64,000 nt of DNA from Rhodopseudomonas pentothenatexigens (GTDB lineage: Bacteria; Pseudomonadota; Alphaproteobacteria; Rhizobiales; Xanthobacteraceae): contig NZ_UFQQ01000018.1 in the NCBI RefSeq assembly GCF_900218015.1, forward strand, positions 1 through 64,000. Direction: 5' to 3'. Positions 9,786 to 19,008 of the stretch are shown here, piece by piece (positions within the stretch are counted from its first letter, which is position 1; each line of letters begins with the position of its first letter). A program made the position numbers and the translations under genes. The notes beneath the pieces were generated by a model. The model saw only the letters and a program-made list of their open reading frames with translations, was not told the DNA's origin and did no database searches.

Positions 9786-11033
9786 TTACGGCATCGGCCA
9801 GATCGCCTCGGCGACCGCGGCCTGTTCGGGGAAGATGGTGACGAACTTGCCCCCGACATATTGCAGCAGCACCGGGTCGGCGTCCTGGTTCTGGCCGTTC
9901 TCGTCGAACTTGACGCGCTTCCACGGCATGATGGTCTGATCGCCCGGCATGTCGGTGGCGACGAGCGCTTCGCGGATCTTCTCGCCATCGGTCGACTTGG
10001 CGCGGTTGATCGCGTCGGCCATCACGATCAAGCCCATGAACTGCCGCGACGAGTAGTCGTTGAAGTCCTTGCCGGACTTCTCCTTGTACATGTCGTTGAT
10101 CTTGCCGACCATCGACCGCTTCTTGGCGAGGTCGAGCGAGAACGAGCCACGCGAGATCACGCCCGGGATCTTGTCGCCCACCGCGTCGTACAGCGCCTTC
10201 TCGGAGAAGCCGGCGTCCTGGGCGACGATGTTCTTGGCCTTGTAGCCAAGCTCGCCCATGGTCCGGATCAGCAGGATGCCGTCGGTGGTGTAGCTCGACG
10301 GCATCAGCACGTCGGCGTCGGCGGCCTTGAGCTGCTGCACTTCGGCGGTGAGCGACGGCGAGTTGGCGCGATACTTGATGTCGGCGACCACCTTGTAGCC
10401 GCGCTCCTTGGCGAGGGCGAGCTGGGCGTTGGAGGAGTCGGTGCCGAAGATGGTGTCCTCGTGGAACAGCGCCAGCGTCTCGATCTTCTTGCCCTTCTTC
10501 TTTTCGGCGTCGAAGAAGTCGAACATCGCCTTGGAGAACATCTCGTCGTGCGGCGCGGCGCGGAAATAGAATTTGAGGCCGCGGCGATGCAGGCTCGGCG
10601 ACGAGTTGTCGGCCGACAGGAACGGGATCTGGTAGCGCTCGCAGACCTGGCTGACCGTCACCGCCACCGAGCTCTGATAAGTGCCGACGATGGCGCAGAC
10701 CTTCTCCTGGGTGATCAGACGCTCGGCCTCGGCCCGGCCCTTCTGGGGGTCGGCCTGATGGTCGGCGAACACCAGTCGCACCTTGGCGCCGCCGAGGCCG
10801 GGCAGCCCCTCGCCGCGCGCCAGCGGCAGATCGAAATCGTACTTGTTGTTGATGATGTCGGCTGCGGTCTGGAACGCCTTCTGGGCGTCGACGCCGATCT
10901 GGGCGCTCGACCCCGATAACGGATAGATCACACCGATCACGACTTCCTTGGTCTCGGCCCGCGCCGTGGCGAACGGCAGCAAAGCGGCGCTGGCCGCGCT
11001 GCCGAGAACGAGGTTACGGCGATTGATCTTCAT
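9786..11033 (-). CDS. Liv-type ABC importer substrate-binding protein
   Basis: 415-aa periplasmic binding protein, type-1 fold. The N-terminus NRRNLVLGSAASAALLPF with a following ARA-E site looks like a Tat or long Sec signal. Typical family features are VIGVIYPLSGSSAQIG at the start of the mature part and TYQSSVAVTVSQVCERYQIP in the first lobe. The start has an AAGGAAG ribosome site. It is the first gene of the importer and probably sets its specificity. Next to it, upstream, are the DUF1445 gene and a divergent LysR regulator, so the substrate may be linked to the N-carbamoyl hydrolase there. Confidence 0.92.
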   Translation of the reverse strand: MKINRRNLVLGSAASAALLPFATARAETKEVVIGVIYPLSGSSAQIGVDAQKAFQTAADIINNKYDFDLPLARGEGLPGLGGAKVRLVFADHQADPQKGRAEAERLITQEKVCAIVGTYQSSVAVTVSQVCERYQIPFLSADNSSPSLHRRGLKFYFRAAPHDEMFSKAMFDFFDAEKKKGKKIETLALFHEDTIFGTDSSNAQLALAKERGYKVVADIKYRANSPSLTAEVQQLKAADADVLMPSSYTTDGILLIRTMGELGYKAKNIVAQDAGFSEKALYDAVGDKIPGVISRGSFSLDLAKKRSMVGKINDMYKEKSGKDFNDYSSRQFMGLIVMADAINRAKSTDGEKIREALVATDMPGDQTIMPWKRVKFDENGQNQDADPVLLQYVGGKFVTIFPEQAAVAEAIWPMP

Positions 11034-11090
11034 GACGTCTTCCTTTGCTACCAGCGTTGGGAGTGAAGCGGTCAGAGGCTCTATTCGGCG

Positions 11091-11909
11091 TTACAGCACG
11101 GCAAGGTGCTTGTTCTTCAGGTCGGTGACAAGCATCAAGCCGGGCGCATGGGTGATGGCGAACGGGACTTTAGCGGCGGCAATCACAGCCTGGGGAGTAA
11201 CACCGCAGGCCCAGAACACAGGTACTTCGTCGGGCTCGATTCGTACCGGGTCGCCATAGTCCGGCTTATCGATATCGGCGATGCCGATCGATTGCGGCAG
11301 GCCGAGATGCACCGGCGCACCGTGCACGGAGGGAAACCGCGAGGTGATCTGGACCGCGCGGATCGCGTCTTTCGGCTTCAGCGGCCGCATCGACACCACC
11401 ATCGGGCCCGCGAACGGACCGGCCGCTGCGCAGGAGATGTTGGTGCGATACATCGGCACCCGCACCTTCTGCTCGATGTGGCGGATCGGAATGTCGTCGG
11501 CGAGCAGCGCCTCTTCGAACGAGAACGAGCAGCCGATCACGAAGGCGACCAGATCGTCGCGCCAGTGCGCGGTGATATCGGTCGGCTCCTCGACCAGCTC
11601 GCCGTCGCGCCACACCCGGTAGCGCGGCAGGTCGGTGCGAATGTCGAGGTCGGTGCCGAGCGATGGAATCATCGGATCCCCGACGTCGGACATGCCGATG
11701 ATCGGGCACGGCTTCGGATTGAGCTGGCAGAACCGGTGGAAGGCGGCGGCGTATGTCTCCGGCAGAATCGCCAGATTTCCCTGGATGTAACCGGGAGCGA
11801 CCCCGGCGGTGGTTTGAGCAAGGCCGGCGCGGCAGGCGAGCCGGGCCTGATGGGAAGGGAGCGACGCCTCCGCGTCATGGAACTGCTGCTCTGCCGCAAA
11901 AACAGTCAT
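11091..11909 (-). CDS. DUF1445/D-glutamate cyclase-family putative hydro-lyase
   Basis: 272-aa protein of the UPF0317/DUF1445 family, called putative hydro-lyase or D-glutamate cyclase family. Seen: [15 protein letters not shown] near residue 40, the [18 protein letters not shown] core, and the C-terminal [20 protein letters not shown] plus [13 protein letters not shown], all typical of the family. Length is normal. The start at 11909 (MTVFAAEQQ) is chosen because the longer frame from 12056 overlaps the divergent LysR gene. It is co-directional with the importer and next to an N-carbamoyl hydrolase, suggesting a part in ureido- or amino-acid breakdown; the reaction itself is not known to me. 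Confidence 0.85.
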   Translation of the reverse strand: MTVFAAEQQFHDAEASLPSHQARLACRAGLAQTTAGVAPGYIQGNLAILPETYAAAFHRFCQLNPKPCPIIGMSDVGDPMIPSLGTDLDIRTDLPRYRVWRDGELVEEPTDITAHWRDDLVAFVIGCSFSFEEALLADDIPIRHIEQKVRVPMYRTNISCAAAGPFAGPMVVSMRPLKPKDAIRAVQITSRFPSVHGAPVHLGLPQSIGIADIDKPDYGDPVRIEPDEVPVFWACGVTPQAVIAAAKVPFAITHAPGLMLVTDLKNKHLAVL

Positions 11910-11971
11910 TCCGTTACCCTGCCTAGTCTCTCGACAGCAGTGGAGCCGAAGCCTAATATAATGTCTAATCT

Positions 11972-11991
11972 TTGTTTCTGATCGGAAACAA
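11972..11991. promoter_or_regulatory. Likely LysR operator between divergent genes
   Basis: Perfect 7-bp inverted repeat TTGTTTC/GAAACAA with a 6-base spacer in the 115-bp gap between the DUF1445 gene and lysR, about 34 bases from the LysR start. It fits the T-N11-A palindrome that LysR-type regulators bind. The surrounding bases are AT-rich (TAATATAATG just upstream). Both genes are probably controlled from here. Confidence 0.6.
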
Positions 11992-12024
11992 TAAGACCGA
12001 CTTATCGACCAAAGGCATCGCCCG

Positions 12025-12975
12025 ATGGTGGACTTCAAAGCACTAGAGACATTCATCTGGGTGGTGACGCTGGGCAGCTTCCGCGGCGCCGCTCAGAAGC
12101 TGAACACCACGCAGCCGGCGATTTCGCAGCGGATCGCTCAATTGGAGCGGGAGCTCGGGGTACGGCTGCTGCAGCGCGACCATCGCGTCGCCTCGCCGAC
12201 GCCGAGCGGCCGGCAATTGATGCTGTATGCCGAAAAGCTGATCCGGCTGCGCACCGAGATGATGGCGGCGGTCAGCGACCAGTCGAGCATGCGCGGCGTG
12301 CTGCGGCTCGGCGTCGCCGAAACCATCGTCCACACCTGGCTGCCGCGGCTGATCGAACAGGTGAACCGCGCTTATCCAAACCTGTCGCTGGAGATCGAAG
12401 TCGACATCACGCCGAACCTGCGCGCGCGGCTGCTGGCGCAGGAGATCGAGCTGGCGTTCCTGCTCGGCCCGATGACGGCCTCGACGGTGCGCAGCCGGGT
12501 GCTGTGCGAGTATCCGATCGGCTTCCTTGCCAGCCCGACGCTCGGGCTCGGCAGCGGCCCGCTGACGGTGGCGGATCTGGCCAAATTCCCGATCATCACC
12601 TTCCCGCGCAAGACGCAGCCCTACGAGATCGTGCGCTCGCTGTTCAACAAGCCGGAGCTGCCCCCGATCCGGCTGCACGCTTCGGCCTCGCTGGGCACGG
12701 TGATCCACATGGCGATCGAAGGCCTCGGCATCGCGGTGATCCCGACCGCGATCGTCGAGGATGAGCTCGCCGAAGGGCGGCTGCAGCTGCTGCAGACCAA
12801 CCTCAAGATTTCGCCGCTGCGGTTCTCCGCGAGTTGGCTCGCCTCGCCCGACACCGTGGCGATCGAGCGCGTCGCCGAACTCGCCGCCGAGATCGCGCAT
12901 ACCGGCGGCTTCATGCCCGATCCCGCAATGCAGCTCCGCGATATTGCCCACGTGGTTGAACCGGCGATTGGTTGA
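12025..12975 (+). CDS. LysR-family transcriptional regulator
   Basis: 316-aa LysR regulator. The winged helix-turn-helix occupies residues about 5-65 ([20 protein letters not shown]), followed by a LysR substrate-binding domain. It is divergent from the DUF1445 and importer genes and in line with the M20 hydrolase, 70 bases downstream. It therefore most likely controls both sides in response to the imported compound. Start ATG at 12025 gives a normal N-terminus ([14 protein letters not shown]). Confidence 0.93.
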   Translation: MVDFKALETFIWVVTLGSFRGAAQKLNTTQPAISQRIAQLERELGVRLLQRDHRVASPTPSGRQLMLYAEKLIRLRTEMMAAVSDQSSMRGVLRLGVAETIVHTWLPRLIEQVNRAYPNLSLEIEVDITPNLRARLLAQEIELAFLLGPMTASTVRSRVLCEYPIGFLASPTLGLGSGPLTVADLAKFPIITFPRKTQPYEIVRSLFNKPELPPIRLHASASLGTVIHMAIEGLGIAVIPTAIVEDELAEGRLQLLQTNLKISPLRFSASWLASPDTVAIERVAELAAEIAHTGGFMPDPAMQLRDIAHVVEPAIG

Positions 12976-13045
12976 CGCCCGCGCGACCGCCTTGACAAAC
13001 TCCCGCCCGACCTCGCGCCGTTCACGCTGATTTTCCGGAGTGACT

Positions 13046-14296
13046 ATGACCAAGACTGCCTCGAACCTGCAGATCGATTCCTCGCGGCTGTGGGACACCA
13101 TCCACACCACCGCGCAGTTCGGCGGCACGCCGAAGGGCGGCGTCAGGCGGCTGACGCTGTCGGCGGAGGACAAGCAGGTGCGCGACTGGTTTCGTGCCGC
13201 GTGCGAGGACGCCGGGCTCGAGGTCGGCATCGATACGCTCGGCAACATGTTCGCGCTGCGCAAGGGCCGCGACATGACCAAGCCGCCGATCGGGCTCGGC
13301 TCGCATCTCGATACCCAGCCGACCGGCGGCAAGTTCGACGGCATTCTCGGCACCCTGGCCGCGCTCGAAGTGGTCCGCACCCTTAACGACGCCGGCATCG
13401 AGACCGAGCTGCCGCTGTGCATCACCAACTGGACCAACGAGGAAGGCTCGCGCTTCGCACCCGCAATGATGGGCTCGGCGGCGTTCGTCGGCGACTTCAC
13501 GGTCGACGACGTGCTGTCGCGCAAGGATGCTGCCGGCATCAGCGTCGCCGAAGCGCTCGACGGCATCGGCTATCGCGGCGACAAGCCGGTCGGCGCCCAG
13601 CCGTTCAGCGGATTCATCGAGCTGCACATCGAACAGGGCCCGATCCTGGAGGCCGAAGGCAAGACCATCGGCGTGGTCGAGCACGGCCAGGGCGTGCTGT
13701 GGTACGACGGCAAGATCACCGGCTTCGAGAGCCACGCCGGGTCGACCCCGATGCATCTGCGCCGCGACGCGTTGGCGACGCTGTCCGAGATCGTGCTGGC
13801 GGTCGAGAAGATCGCGACCGAACTCGGCCCCAATGCGGTCGGCACCGTCGGCGAAGCGGTGATCGCCTCGCCGTCGCGCAACGTCATCCCCGGCGAGATC
13901 GCCTTCAACATCGACATGCGCAGCGCCGATGCCGCGATCCTCCAGCAGCTCGACCAGCGGCTGCGCGCCGCGGTCGCGGAGATCGCGCCGCGCCGCAAGG
14001 TCGAAGTCACGCTCGATCTGGTCTGGCGCAAGGAGCCGACGCATTTCGATCAGAAGCTGGTCGGGGCGGTCGAGACCGCAGCCGGCGCGCTCGGCTATTC
14101 GAACCGCCGGATCACCTCCGGGGCCGGTCACGACGCCTGCAACCTGAACGCCAGAATTCCGACCGCGATGATCTTCGTACCGTGCAAGGACGGCATCAGC
14201 CACAACGAGCTGGAAGACGCCACCCAGCCCGACTGCGCCGCCGGCGCCAACGTGCTGCTGCACACCGTGCTGTCGCTCGCCGGCGTCGCCAAGTAA
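13046..14296 (+). CDS. M20-family Zn hydrolase (N-carbamoyl amino acid/allantoate amidohydrolase type)
   Basis: 416-aa member of the hydantoinase/carbamoylase branch of M20 metallohydrolases, which remove the carbamoyl group from ureido acids. All metal motifs are seen: GLGSHLDTQPTGGKFDG (His, Asp), TNEEGSRF (Glu pair), LHIEQGP (His) and GAGHDACN (His). The dimerisation domain lies between about 210 and 330. Start ATG at 13046 has CCGGAG five bases upstream; a GTG at 13040 is less likely. It follows lysR and precedes a D-2-hydroxyacid dehydrogenase by 40 bases. The specific substrate (allantoate, ureidopropionate, N-carbamoyl amino acid) cannot be decided. Confidence 0.9.
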   Translation: MTKTASNLQIDSSRLWDTIHTTAQFGGTPKGGVRRLTLSAEDKQVRDWFRAACEDAGLEVGIDTLGNMFALRKGRDMTKPPIGLGSHLDTQPTGGKFDGILGTLAALEVVRTLNDAGIETELPLCITNWTNEEGSRFAPAMMGSAAFVGDFTVDDVLSRKDAAGISVAEALDGIGYRGDKPVGAQPFSGFIELHIEQGPILEAEGKTIGVVEHGQGVLWYDGKITGFESHAGSTPMHLRRDALATLSEIVLAVEKIATELGPNAVGTVGEAVIASPSRNVIPGEIAFNIDMRSADAAILQQLDQRLRAAVAEIAPRRKVEVTLDLVWRKEPTHFDQKLVGAVETAAGALGYSNRRITSGAGHDACNLNARIPTAMIFVPCKDGISHNELEDATQPDCAAGANVLLHTVLSLAGVAK

Positions 14297-14336
14297 TCGC
14301 CGGACGACGGCCACTCTATTTCTGGGGGAGATCACG

Positions 14337-15251
14337 ATGCACGCGGTGTTCGTCGACGCCAGCGATACGCTCGCCGAACTGATGGAGCGGCTGGCGGCGC
14401 CGGACGATCCGCCGGTGACGATTCACCGCGATCCGGACGTGACGCCGGAGCAGTTGCCCGAGGTGCTGGCCGGCGCCGCGATCGCGCTGATCGACCACAC
14501 CTATCTGCCGACCGAGATCGCACGGCAATGCGCCGGGCTGAAGCACGTCGTTTTTCTCGGCACCGGCGCGCGCAGCTACATGAACGTCGAAGAGCTCGCC
14601 GAGCTGGGTATCGAAGTTCACCTGATCCGCGGCTATGGCGACACCGCGGTGGCCGAAGCCACGATCGCGCTGATGTGGGCGGCGGCGCGCAATCTCGCGG
14701 TGATGGACCGCGAGATGCGGCAAGGGCAGTGGCTGCGCGAAGACGGCATGCAGCTCACCGGCAAGACGCTCGGCCTGATCGGTTTCGGCGGCATCGGCGC
14801 CGAAGTGGCGCGGATCGCGCACGGCTCCGGCATGAAGGTGATCGCCTGGAACAGGAGCACGAAGCAGATCGACGGCGTCAGCTTCGTCGATCTGGACACC
14901 CTGCTACGCGACAGCCACGTCGTCTCGATGCATCTGTTGCTCAACGACCAGACCCGCGGATTCCTGTCACGGCAGCGGATCGCCGCGATGCGGCCGGGCG
15001 CGATCCTGGTCAACACCGCGCGCGGCGCGCTGGTGGACGAGGCGGCGATGATCGACGCGCTGCGCTCAGGCCATCTGCGCCACGCCGCGCTCGACGTGTT
15101 CGACATCGAGCCTTTGCCGATCGGTCATCCCCTCACTACGCTGGCCAATGTGACGCTGTCGGCACACTCGGCGTTCCGCACTCCGGAAGCGAGCGAGAAC
15201 CTGATCACGGCCGCCCGTGCACATTGCCGGCGGATCGCGGCCAGCGGCTGA
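14337..15251 (+). CDS. D-2-hydroxyacid dehydrogenase (NAD-dependent)
   Basis: 304-aa D-isomer-specific 2-hydroxyacid dehydrogenase. The NAD-binding fingerprint is GFGGIGAEVARI near residue 145. Catalytic Arg lies in VNTARGALVDE, Glu in DVFDIEPLP and the His position in SAHSAFRTPE. It likely reduces or oxidises a 2-oxo/2-hydroxy acid such as glyoxylate or hydroxypyruvate in the cytoplasm. It is in the same direction as the M20 hydrolase and lysR, 40 bases downstream, so the three may be one unit. The protein is a little shorter than typical GhrA-type enzymes of 310-330 aa. Confidence 0.88.
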   Translation: MHAVFVDASDTLAELMERLAAPDDPPVTIHRDPDVTPEQLPEVLAGAAIALIDHTYLPTEIARQCAGLKHVVFLGTGARSYMNVEELAELGIEVHLIRGYGDTAVAEATIALMWAAARNLAVMDREMRQGQWLREDGMQLTGKTLGLIGFGGIGAEVARIAHGSGMKVIAWNRSTKQIDGVSFVDLDTLLRDSHVVSMHLLLNDQTRGFLSRQRIAAMRPGAILVNTARGALVDEAAMIDALRSGHLRHAALDVFDIEPLPIGHPLTTLANVTLSAHSAFRTPEASENLITAARAHCRRIAASG

Positions 15252-15403
15252 TCCGCAGCCCCGCTCGCAGGCGGCAATTAATTACCATCGCCACCGGGCA
15301 GCCGCCGCAATCATCGGGCGCCCGACCAATCCCGCCTGATCCGAATCAACAACGCGTGAACCCAGCCTGTGCGATACTTCGCGAATCGCACGGAGACATT
15401 CCC

Positions 15404-16249
15404 ATGAAGGATTGGTACGCGGTCTTCGCCCTCGCGCTGGTGATCATTATCGGCTCTGCCACCGGTCTCGTCGGCACACTGGCCTTCCTGCTGACGTTCT
15501 TCGTCACGTGGTACTTGCTCTCCGCCCGCGAACTCGGCTTCGCGCAGGCGCGCGCCGCGTTCGGTGTTCGGTTCGATCCGCCGATCTGGACGCGCAGCAA
15601 CTGGCTGTGGCTGGAGCGACTGTTCGACGATCGCGACAAGCTGTTGAAGGCGGCGGCGGCTGCGATGCTGGTGATGGCCAGCACGCTGATGGTCGGCACA
15701 TCGATCACCTTGCTCGTGGCTGCGCTGATCGCCGCCTATCTGGCTTTCAGCATTCATCGCGAAGGGCCTACTCCGCCACGACGTGTGGTGCGGATCCACG
15801 ATGCCGGCGCAGATGTCTCCGCGCACGCGAACCGAAGCGCTTCCGTTCCGCCGCCGAACAAGGCGCCGACGAACTCGGCGGTTCTGGCTCCGGACGAAAC
15901 GCCCGCTCCGCCAGCGGTGCAGGCGGCCCCGCTCCTGCTACGACCGGTCACCCGCATCGTGCCGCCCAAGCCGCGCGAGATCGCCAAGCCGCGGCCGTCT
16001 CAGAACCTGCGCCCGCTCGCCCGCGGCGCCGTCCGCAAGGCCGCCGGCAAGCGCGCCCCGCGCAAACCGGGGCGCGTCCCGGTCCGGCCGCCTGCGCCGC
16101 TGCCGAGCCGCAAGCCCGGCTATGCGATCGCGCTCAAGCCGCGACGACCGCTGCGCCAACCGCCGCCGCTGCGGCAGCGGCGGCGGGTACGCAAGCCGAT
16201 GACCCTGGTGATCCGCGCCAGCGTAGCGGACCTGTCATCGGGCCGCTGA
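15404..16249 (+). CDS. Basic membrane protein, unknown function
   Basis: About 281 aa, not recognised. The N-terminus has two adjoining hydrophobic segments (residues about 5-45), and a third follows near 85-118 (MVGTSITLLVAALIAAYLAF). The rest (from about 125) is rich in Pro, Arg, Lys and Ala and is probably disordered and very basic, with repeated RKP/RRP steps. A start at 15404 is chosen because the frame upstream merely runs through the dehydrogenase gene in another phase. It has no clear partner: it is convergent with the tartrate dehydrogenase. The low-complexity end could bind nucleic acid or acidic surface polymers, which is speculation. Confidence 0.65.
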   Translation: MKDWYAVFALALVIIIGSATGLVGTLAFLLTFFVTWYLLSARELGFAQARAAFGVRFDPPIWTRSNWLWLERLFDDRDKLLKAAAAAMLVMASTLMVGTSITLLVAALIAAYLAFSIHREGPTPPRRVVRIHDAGADVSAHANRSASVPPPNKAPTNSAVLAPDETPAPPAVQAAPLLLRPVTRIVPPKPREIAKPRPSQNLRPLARGAVRKAAGKRAPRKPGRVPVRPPAPLPSRKPGYAIALKPRRPLRQPPPLRQRRRVRKPMTLVIRASVADLSSGR

Positions 16250-16281
16250 TATCTGGCGCGGCGCGATCCGCGGTCCGCCGC

Positions 16282-17361
16282 TTACTCGACCATCTCGGCG
16301 ACGCCCTTGCCGCAGGCCGAGGTATCGGCCTGACCGCCGAGATCGCGGGTGCGCAGCGTGCGCTCGGCGAGCGTGCGTTCGATCGCCTTGACGATCGAAT
16401 CCGCCGCCTGCTTCTCACCGAGATGTTCCAGCATCATCGCGCCCGACCAGATCATCCCGATCGGATTGGCGATGCCCTGGCCGGCGATGTCCGGCGCCGA
16501 GCCGTGCACCGGCTCGAACACGCTCGGGAAATCGCCTTCCGGATTGATGTTGCCTGACGGCGCAATGCCGATCGTGCCGGTGCAGGCCGGGCCGAGGTCG
16601 GACAGGATGTCGCCGAACAGATTGGAGCCGACCACGACGTCGAACCAGTCCGGATGCAGCACGAAATGCGCGGTGAGGATGTCGATGTGGTACTTGTCCC
16701 ACTTCACCTCGGGATAGGCCTTCGCCATCGCTTCGACGCGCTCGTCCCAATACGGCATGGTGATGGAGATGCCGTTCGATTTGGTCGCCGAGGTGAGATG
16801 CCGCTTCGGCCGCGACTGGGCGAGCTCGAACGCGAACTTCAGAATGCGGTCGACGCCGGTGCGGGTCATCACCGTCTGCTGGGTGACGAATTCGCGCTCG
16901 GTGTCAGGAAACATCCGGCCGCCGACCGAGGAGTATTCACCCTCGGTGTTCTCGCGCACCACCCAGAAGTCGATGTCTCCCGGCTTGCGGCCGGCAAGCG
17001 GCGACGGCACCCCGGGCATCAGCCGGACGGGACGGAGATTGACGTATTGATCGAACTCGCGGCGGAACTTGATCAGCGAGCCCCACAGCGACACGTGATC
17101 CGGGATCTTCGCCGGCCAGCCGACCGCGCCGAAGAAGATCGCGTCGTGACCGCCGATCTTCTCCTTCCAGTCGTCCGGCATCATCTGGCCGTGCTTTTCG
17201 TAGTAATCGTAGCTGGCGAAATCGAAGTGATCGAAGCTCAGCTTGACGCGATGCTTCTTGGCGGCCGCCTCCAACACCCGAAGTCCTTCCGGCATCACTT
17301 CCTTGCCGATGCCGTCGCCTGCGATCACCGCGATGCGATACTGGTCTTTGCTCTCACTCAA
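16282..17361 (-). CDS. Tartrate dehydrogenase/D-malate dehydrogenase (decarboxylating)
   Basis: 359-aa member of the isocitrate/isopropylmalate dehydrogenase family, of the TtuC/DmlA type that oxidises tartrate or D-malate with NAD and divalent metal. Seen: IAVIAGDGIGKEVMPEGLRV at the N-terminus, WVVRENTEGEYSSVGG, the metal and substrate region SNLFGDILSDL, and EPVHGSAPDIAGQGIANP near the C-terminus. Length matches. It is alone on the minus strand, divergent from the second importer with 204 bases between. The nearby hydroxypyruvate isomerase and hydroxyacid dehydrogenase fit a hydroxyacid metabolism theme. Confidence 0.9.
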   Translation of the reverse strand: MSESKDQYRIAVIAGDGIGKEVMPEGLRVLEAAAKKHRVKLSFDHFDFASYDYYEKHGQMMPDDWKEKIGGHDAIFFGAVGWPAKIPDHVSLWGSLIKFRREFDQYVNLRPVRLMPGVPSPLAGRKPGDIDFWVVRENTEGEYSSVGGRMFPDTEREFVTQQTVMTRTGVDRILKFAFELAQSRPKRHLTSATKSNGISITMPYWDERVEAMAKAYPEVKWDKYHIDILTAHFVLHPDWFDVVVGSNLFGDILSDLGPACTGTIGIAPSGNINPEGDFPSVFEPVHGSAPDIAGQGIANPIGMIWSGAMMLEHLGEKQAADSIVKAIERTLAERTLRTRDLGGQADTSACGKGVAEMVE

Positions 17362-17565
17362 CTCGGTTCCCCTTTGTCTCGCGCGTCGCGCGCTTTCATC
17401 TGGCCCAAAGTACGCCAGCGTTCAACGCTGCGCCGCACATAGCGGAACCGCGTATTGCCCAGGTATTGCGCTTGCCTGCGACAAAATGCGCGTTACACTT
17501 TTCGCGGCTGATCAACAAGCCGCCGGCCAACGCGCCGCCAACAAAGACAATAAAGAGGAAACGCC

Positions 17566-18816
17566 ATGTCTTCAGCTCCCTCGAATGTCCGTTCTTGGTC
17601 GATGCGTGCTGTGGTCGCTGCGACCGCGCTCGGATTCGGCGTCTCGTCCGCGCTCGCGGCCGATCCGATCAAGATCGGCGTGATCGCCGAAGCGCAGGCG
17701 ATCGCCGGCGCTTCGATTCCGCAGGCGGCCCAGCTCGCCGCCGACGAGATCAACGCCAAAGGCGGCATCGACGGCCGCAAGATCGAAATCGTCAGCTACG
17801 ACAACCACTCCTCCTCGGCCGATTCAGTCCGCGCGTTCCAGCGCGCGGTCAACGAGGACAAGGTCCATGCGGTGATCGCCAGCTATATTTCGGAAGTGGT
17901 ACTGGCGCTGATGCCGTGGGCGTCGCGGCTGAAGACACCGTTCGTCACGCCCGGCGCGGCCTCCAACGAGATCACCAAGGCGGTGCACAAGGATTACGAG
18001 AAGAACAAGTACACCTTCCACGGCTATCTGACCTCGGGCGAGCTCGCCCAATCGGTGTGCGACGCCGCCAAGGATCTGCTGGTCGACGCCCGGCAGATGA
18101 AGAGCGCGGTGATCATGAGCGAGGACGCCGCCTGGACCAAGCCGCTCGACGTCGGCTACCAGGAGTGCCTGCCGAAGATCGGCCTCAAGGTGCTGGACCA
18201 CATCCGGTTCTCGCCCGACACCACCGATTTCACCCCGATCTTCAACAAGATCGAGGGCTCCAAGCCGGACGTGATCATCACCGGCATCTCGCATGTCGGC
18301 GTCCAGCCGACGGTGCAGTGGAAGAACCAGCAGGTGCCGATCCCGATGTTCGGCATCGCCTCGCAGGCCACCAACGAGACCTTCGGCAAGGATACCAACA
18401 ACGCCTCCGACGGCGTGCTGTATCAGGGCGTGTCGGGGCCCGGCGTCGCGGTGACGCCGAAGTCGGTGCCGTTTGCCGAGAATTTCAAGAAGAAGTACGG
18501 CAACTATCCGTCCTATGCCGGATACACCGCCTATGACGAGGTCTACTACATTGCCGAAGCGGTGAAGCGCGCCGGCTCCACCGACGGCGACAAGCTGGTC
18601 GAAGCGCTCGAGAAAACCGACTACGAAGGCACGATCGGCCGTGTCCAGTTCTACGGCAAGGACGATCAGTTCACCCACGGCCTGAAATACGGCAAGGGCC
18701 TGCTCACCGGCCTGATGCTGCAATGGCAGGACGGCAAGCAGGTCGCGGTGTGGCCGCCGGAAGTGGCCAAAGCCAAGATCAAGTTCCCGGCCTTCATCAA
18801 GGCCGCCGCGAACTGA
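17566..18816 (+). CDS. Liv-type ABC importer substrate-binding protein (second system)
   Basis: 416-aa periplasmic binding protein. A signal peptide of about 32 residues is visible (SMRAVVAATALGFGVSSALA then ADPIKIGV). The mature part shows the type-1 ligand-binding fold: IAEAQAIAGASIPQAAQLAA, then SYDNHSSSADSVRAFQRAV. The start has the ribosome context AGAGGAAACGCC directly before ATG. It is followed by a strong hairpin terminator and the permease genes, so it is expected to be more abundant than the membrane parts. It is only distantly like the other binding protein here, so the two importers carry different compounds. Confidence 0.92.
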   Translation: MSSAPSNVRSWSMRAVVAATALGFGVSSALAADPIKIGVIAEAQAIAGASIPQAAQLAADEINAKGGIDGRKIEIVSYDNHSSSADSVRAFQRAVNEDKVHAVIASYISEVVLALMPWASRLKTPFVTPGAASNEITKAVHKDYEKNKYTFHGYLTSGELAQSVCDAAKDLLVDARQMKSAVIMSEDAAWTKPLDVGYQECLPKIGLKVLDHIRFSPDTTDFTPIFNKIEGSKPDVIITGISHVGVQPTVQWKNQQVPIPMFGIASQATNETFGKDTNNASDGVLYQGVSGPGVAVTPKSVPFAENFKKKYGNYPSYAGYTAYDEVYYIAEAVKRAGSTDGDKLVEALEKTDYEGTIGRVQFYGKDDQFTHGLKYGKGLLTGLMLQWQDGKQVAVWPPEVAKAKIKFPAFIKAAAN

Positions 18817-18827
18817 CGATGAGCCCA

Positions 18828-18860
18828 ATGCTCCCGGACGGAAACGCCGGGAGCATTTTC
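18828..18860 (+). terminator. Intrinsic (attenuating) terminator after binding-protein gene
   Basis: Perfect 10-bp stem ATGCTCCCGG/CCGGGAGCAT with a 9-base loop, followed by TTTTC, placed 12 bases after the stop codon. It fits a Rho-independent terminator that lets most transcripts stop after the binding protein while some read on into the permease genes. Confidence 0.75.
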
Positions 18861-18884
18861 GTCGACCGCAAGCTTCTCCACTTC

Positions 18885-18979
18885 GTCATTCCGGGGCGCG
18901 GGCAACGCCCGCGACCCCGGAATCTCAGATCAGCTCGGGATTCCGGGTCTGCGCGCCCGCGGCGCGCATCCGGAATGAC
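18885..18979. repeat. Palindromic intergenic repeat (GTCATTCCGGGG family)
   Basis: Begins GTCATTCCGGGGCGCGGGC and ends with GCGCATCCGGAATGAC, an imperfect inverted repeat with inner arms CCCCGGAATC and GATTCCGGGT. It lies between the binding-protein terminator and livH2. Confidence 0.85.
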
Positions 18980-19008
18980 GTCCCGGATTTGGCAATTGAA
19001 AGTCCCGA

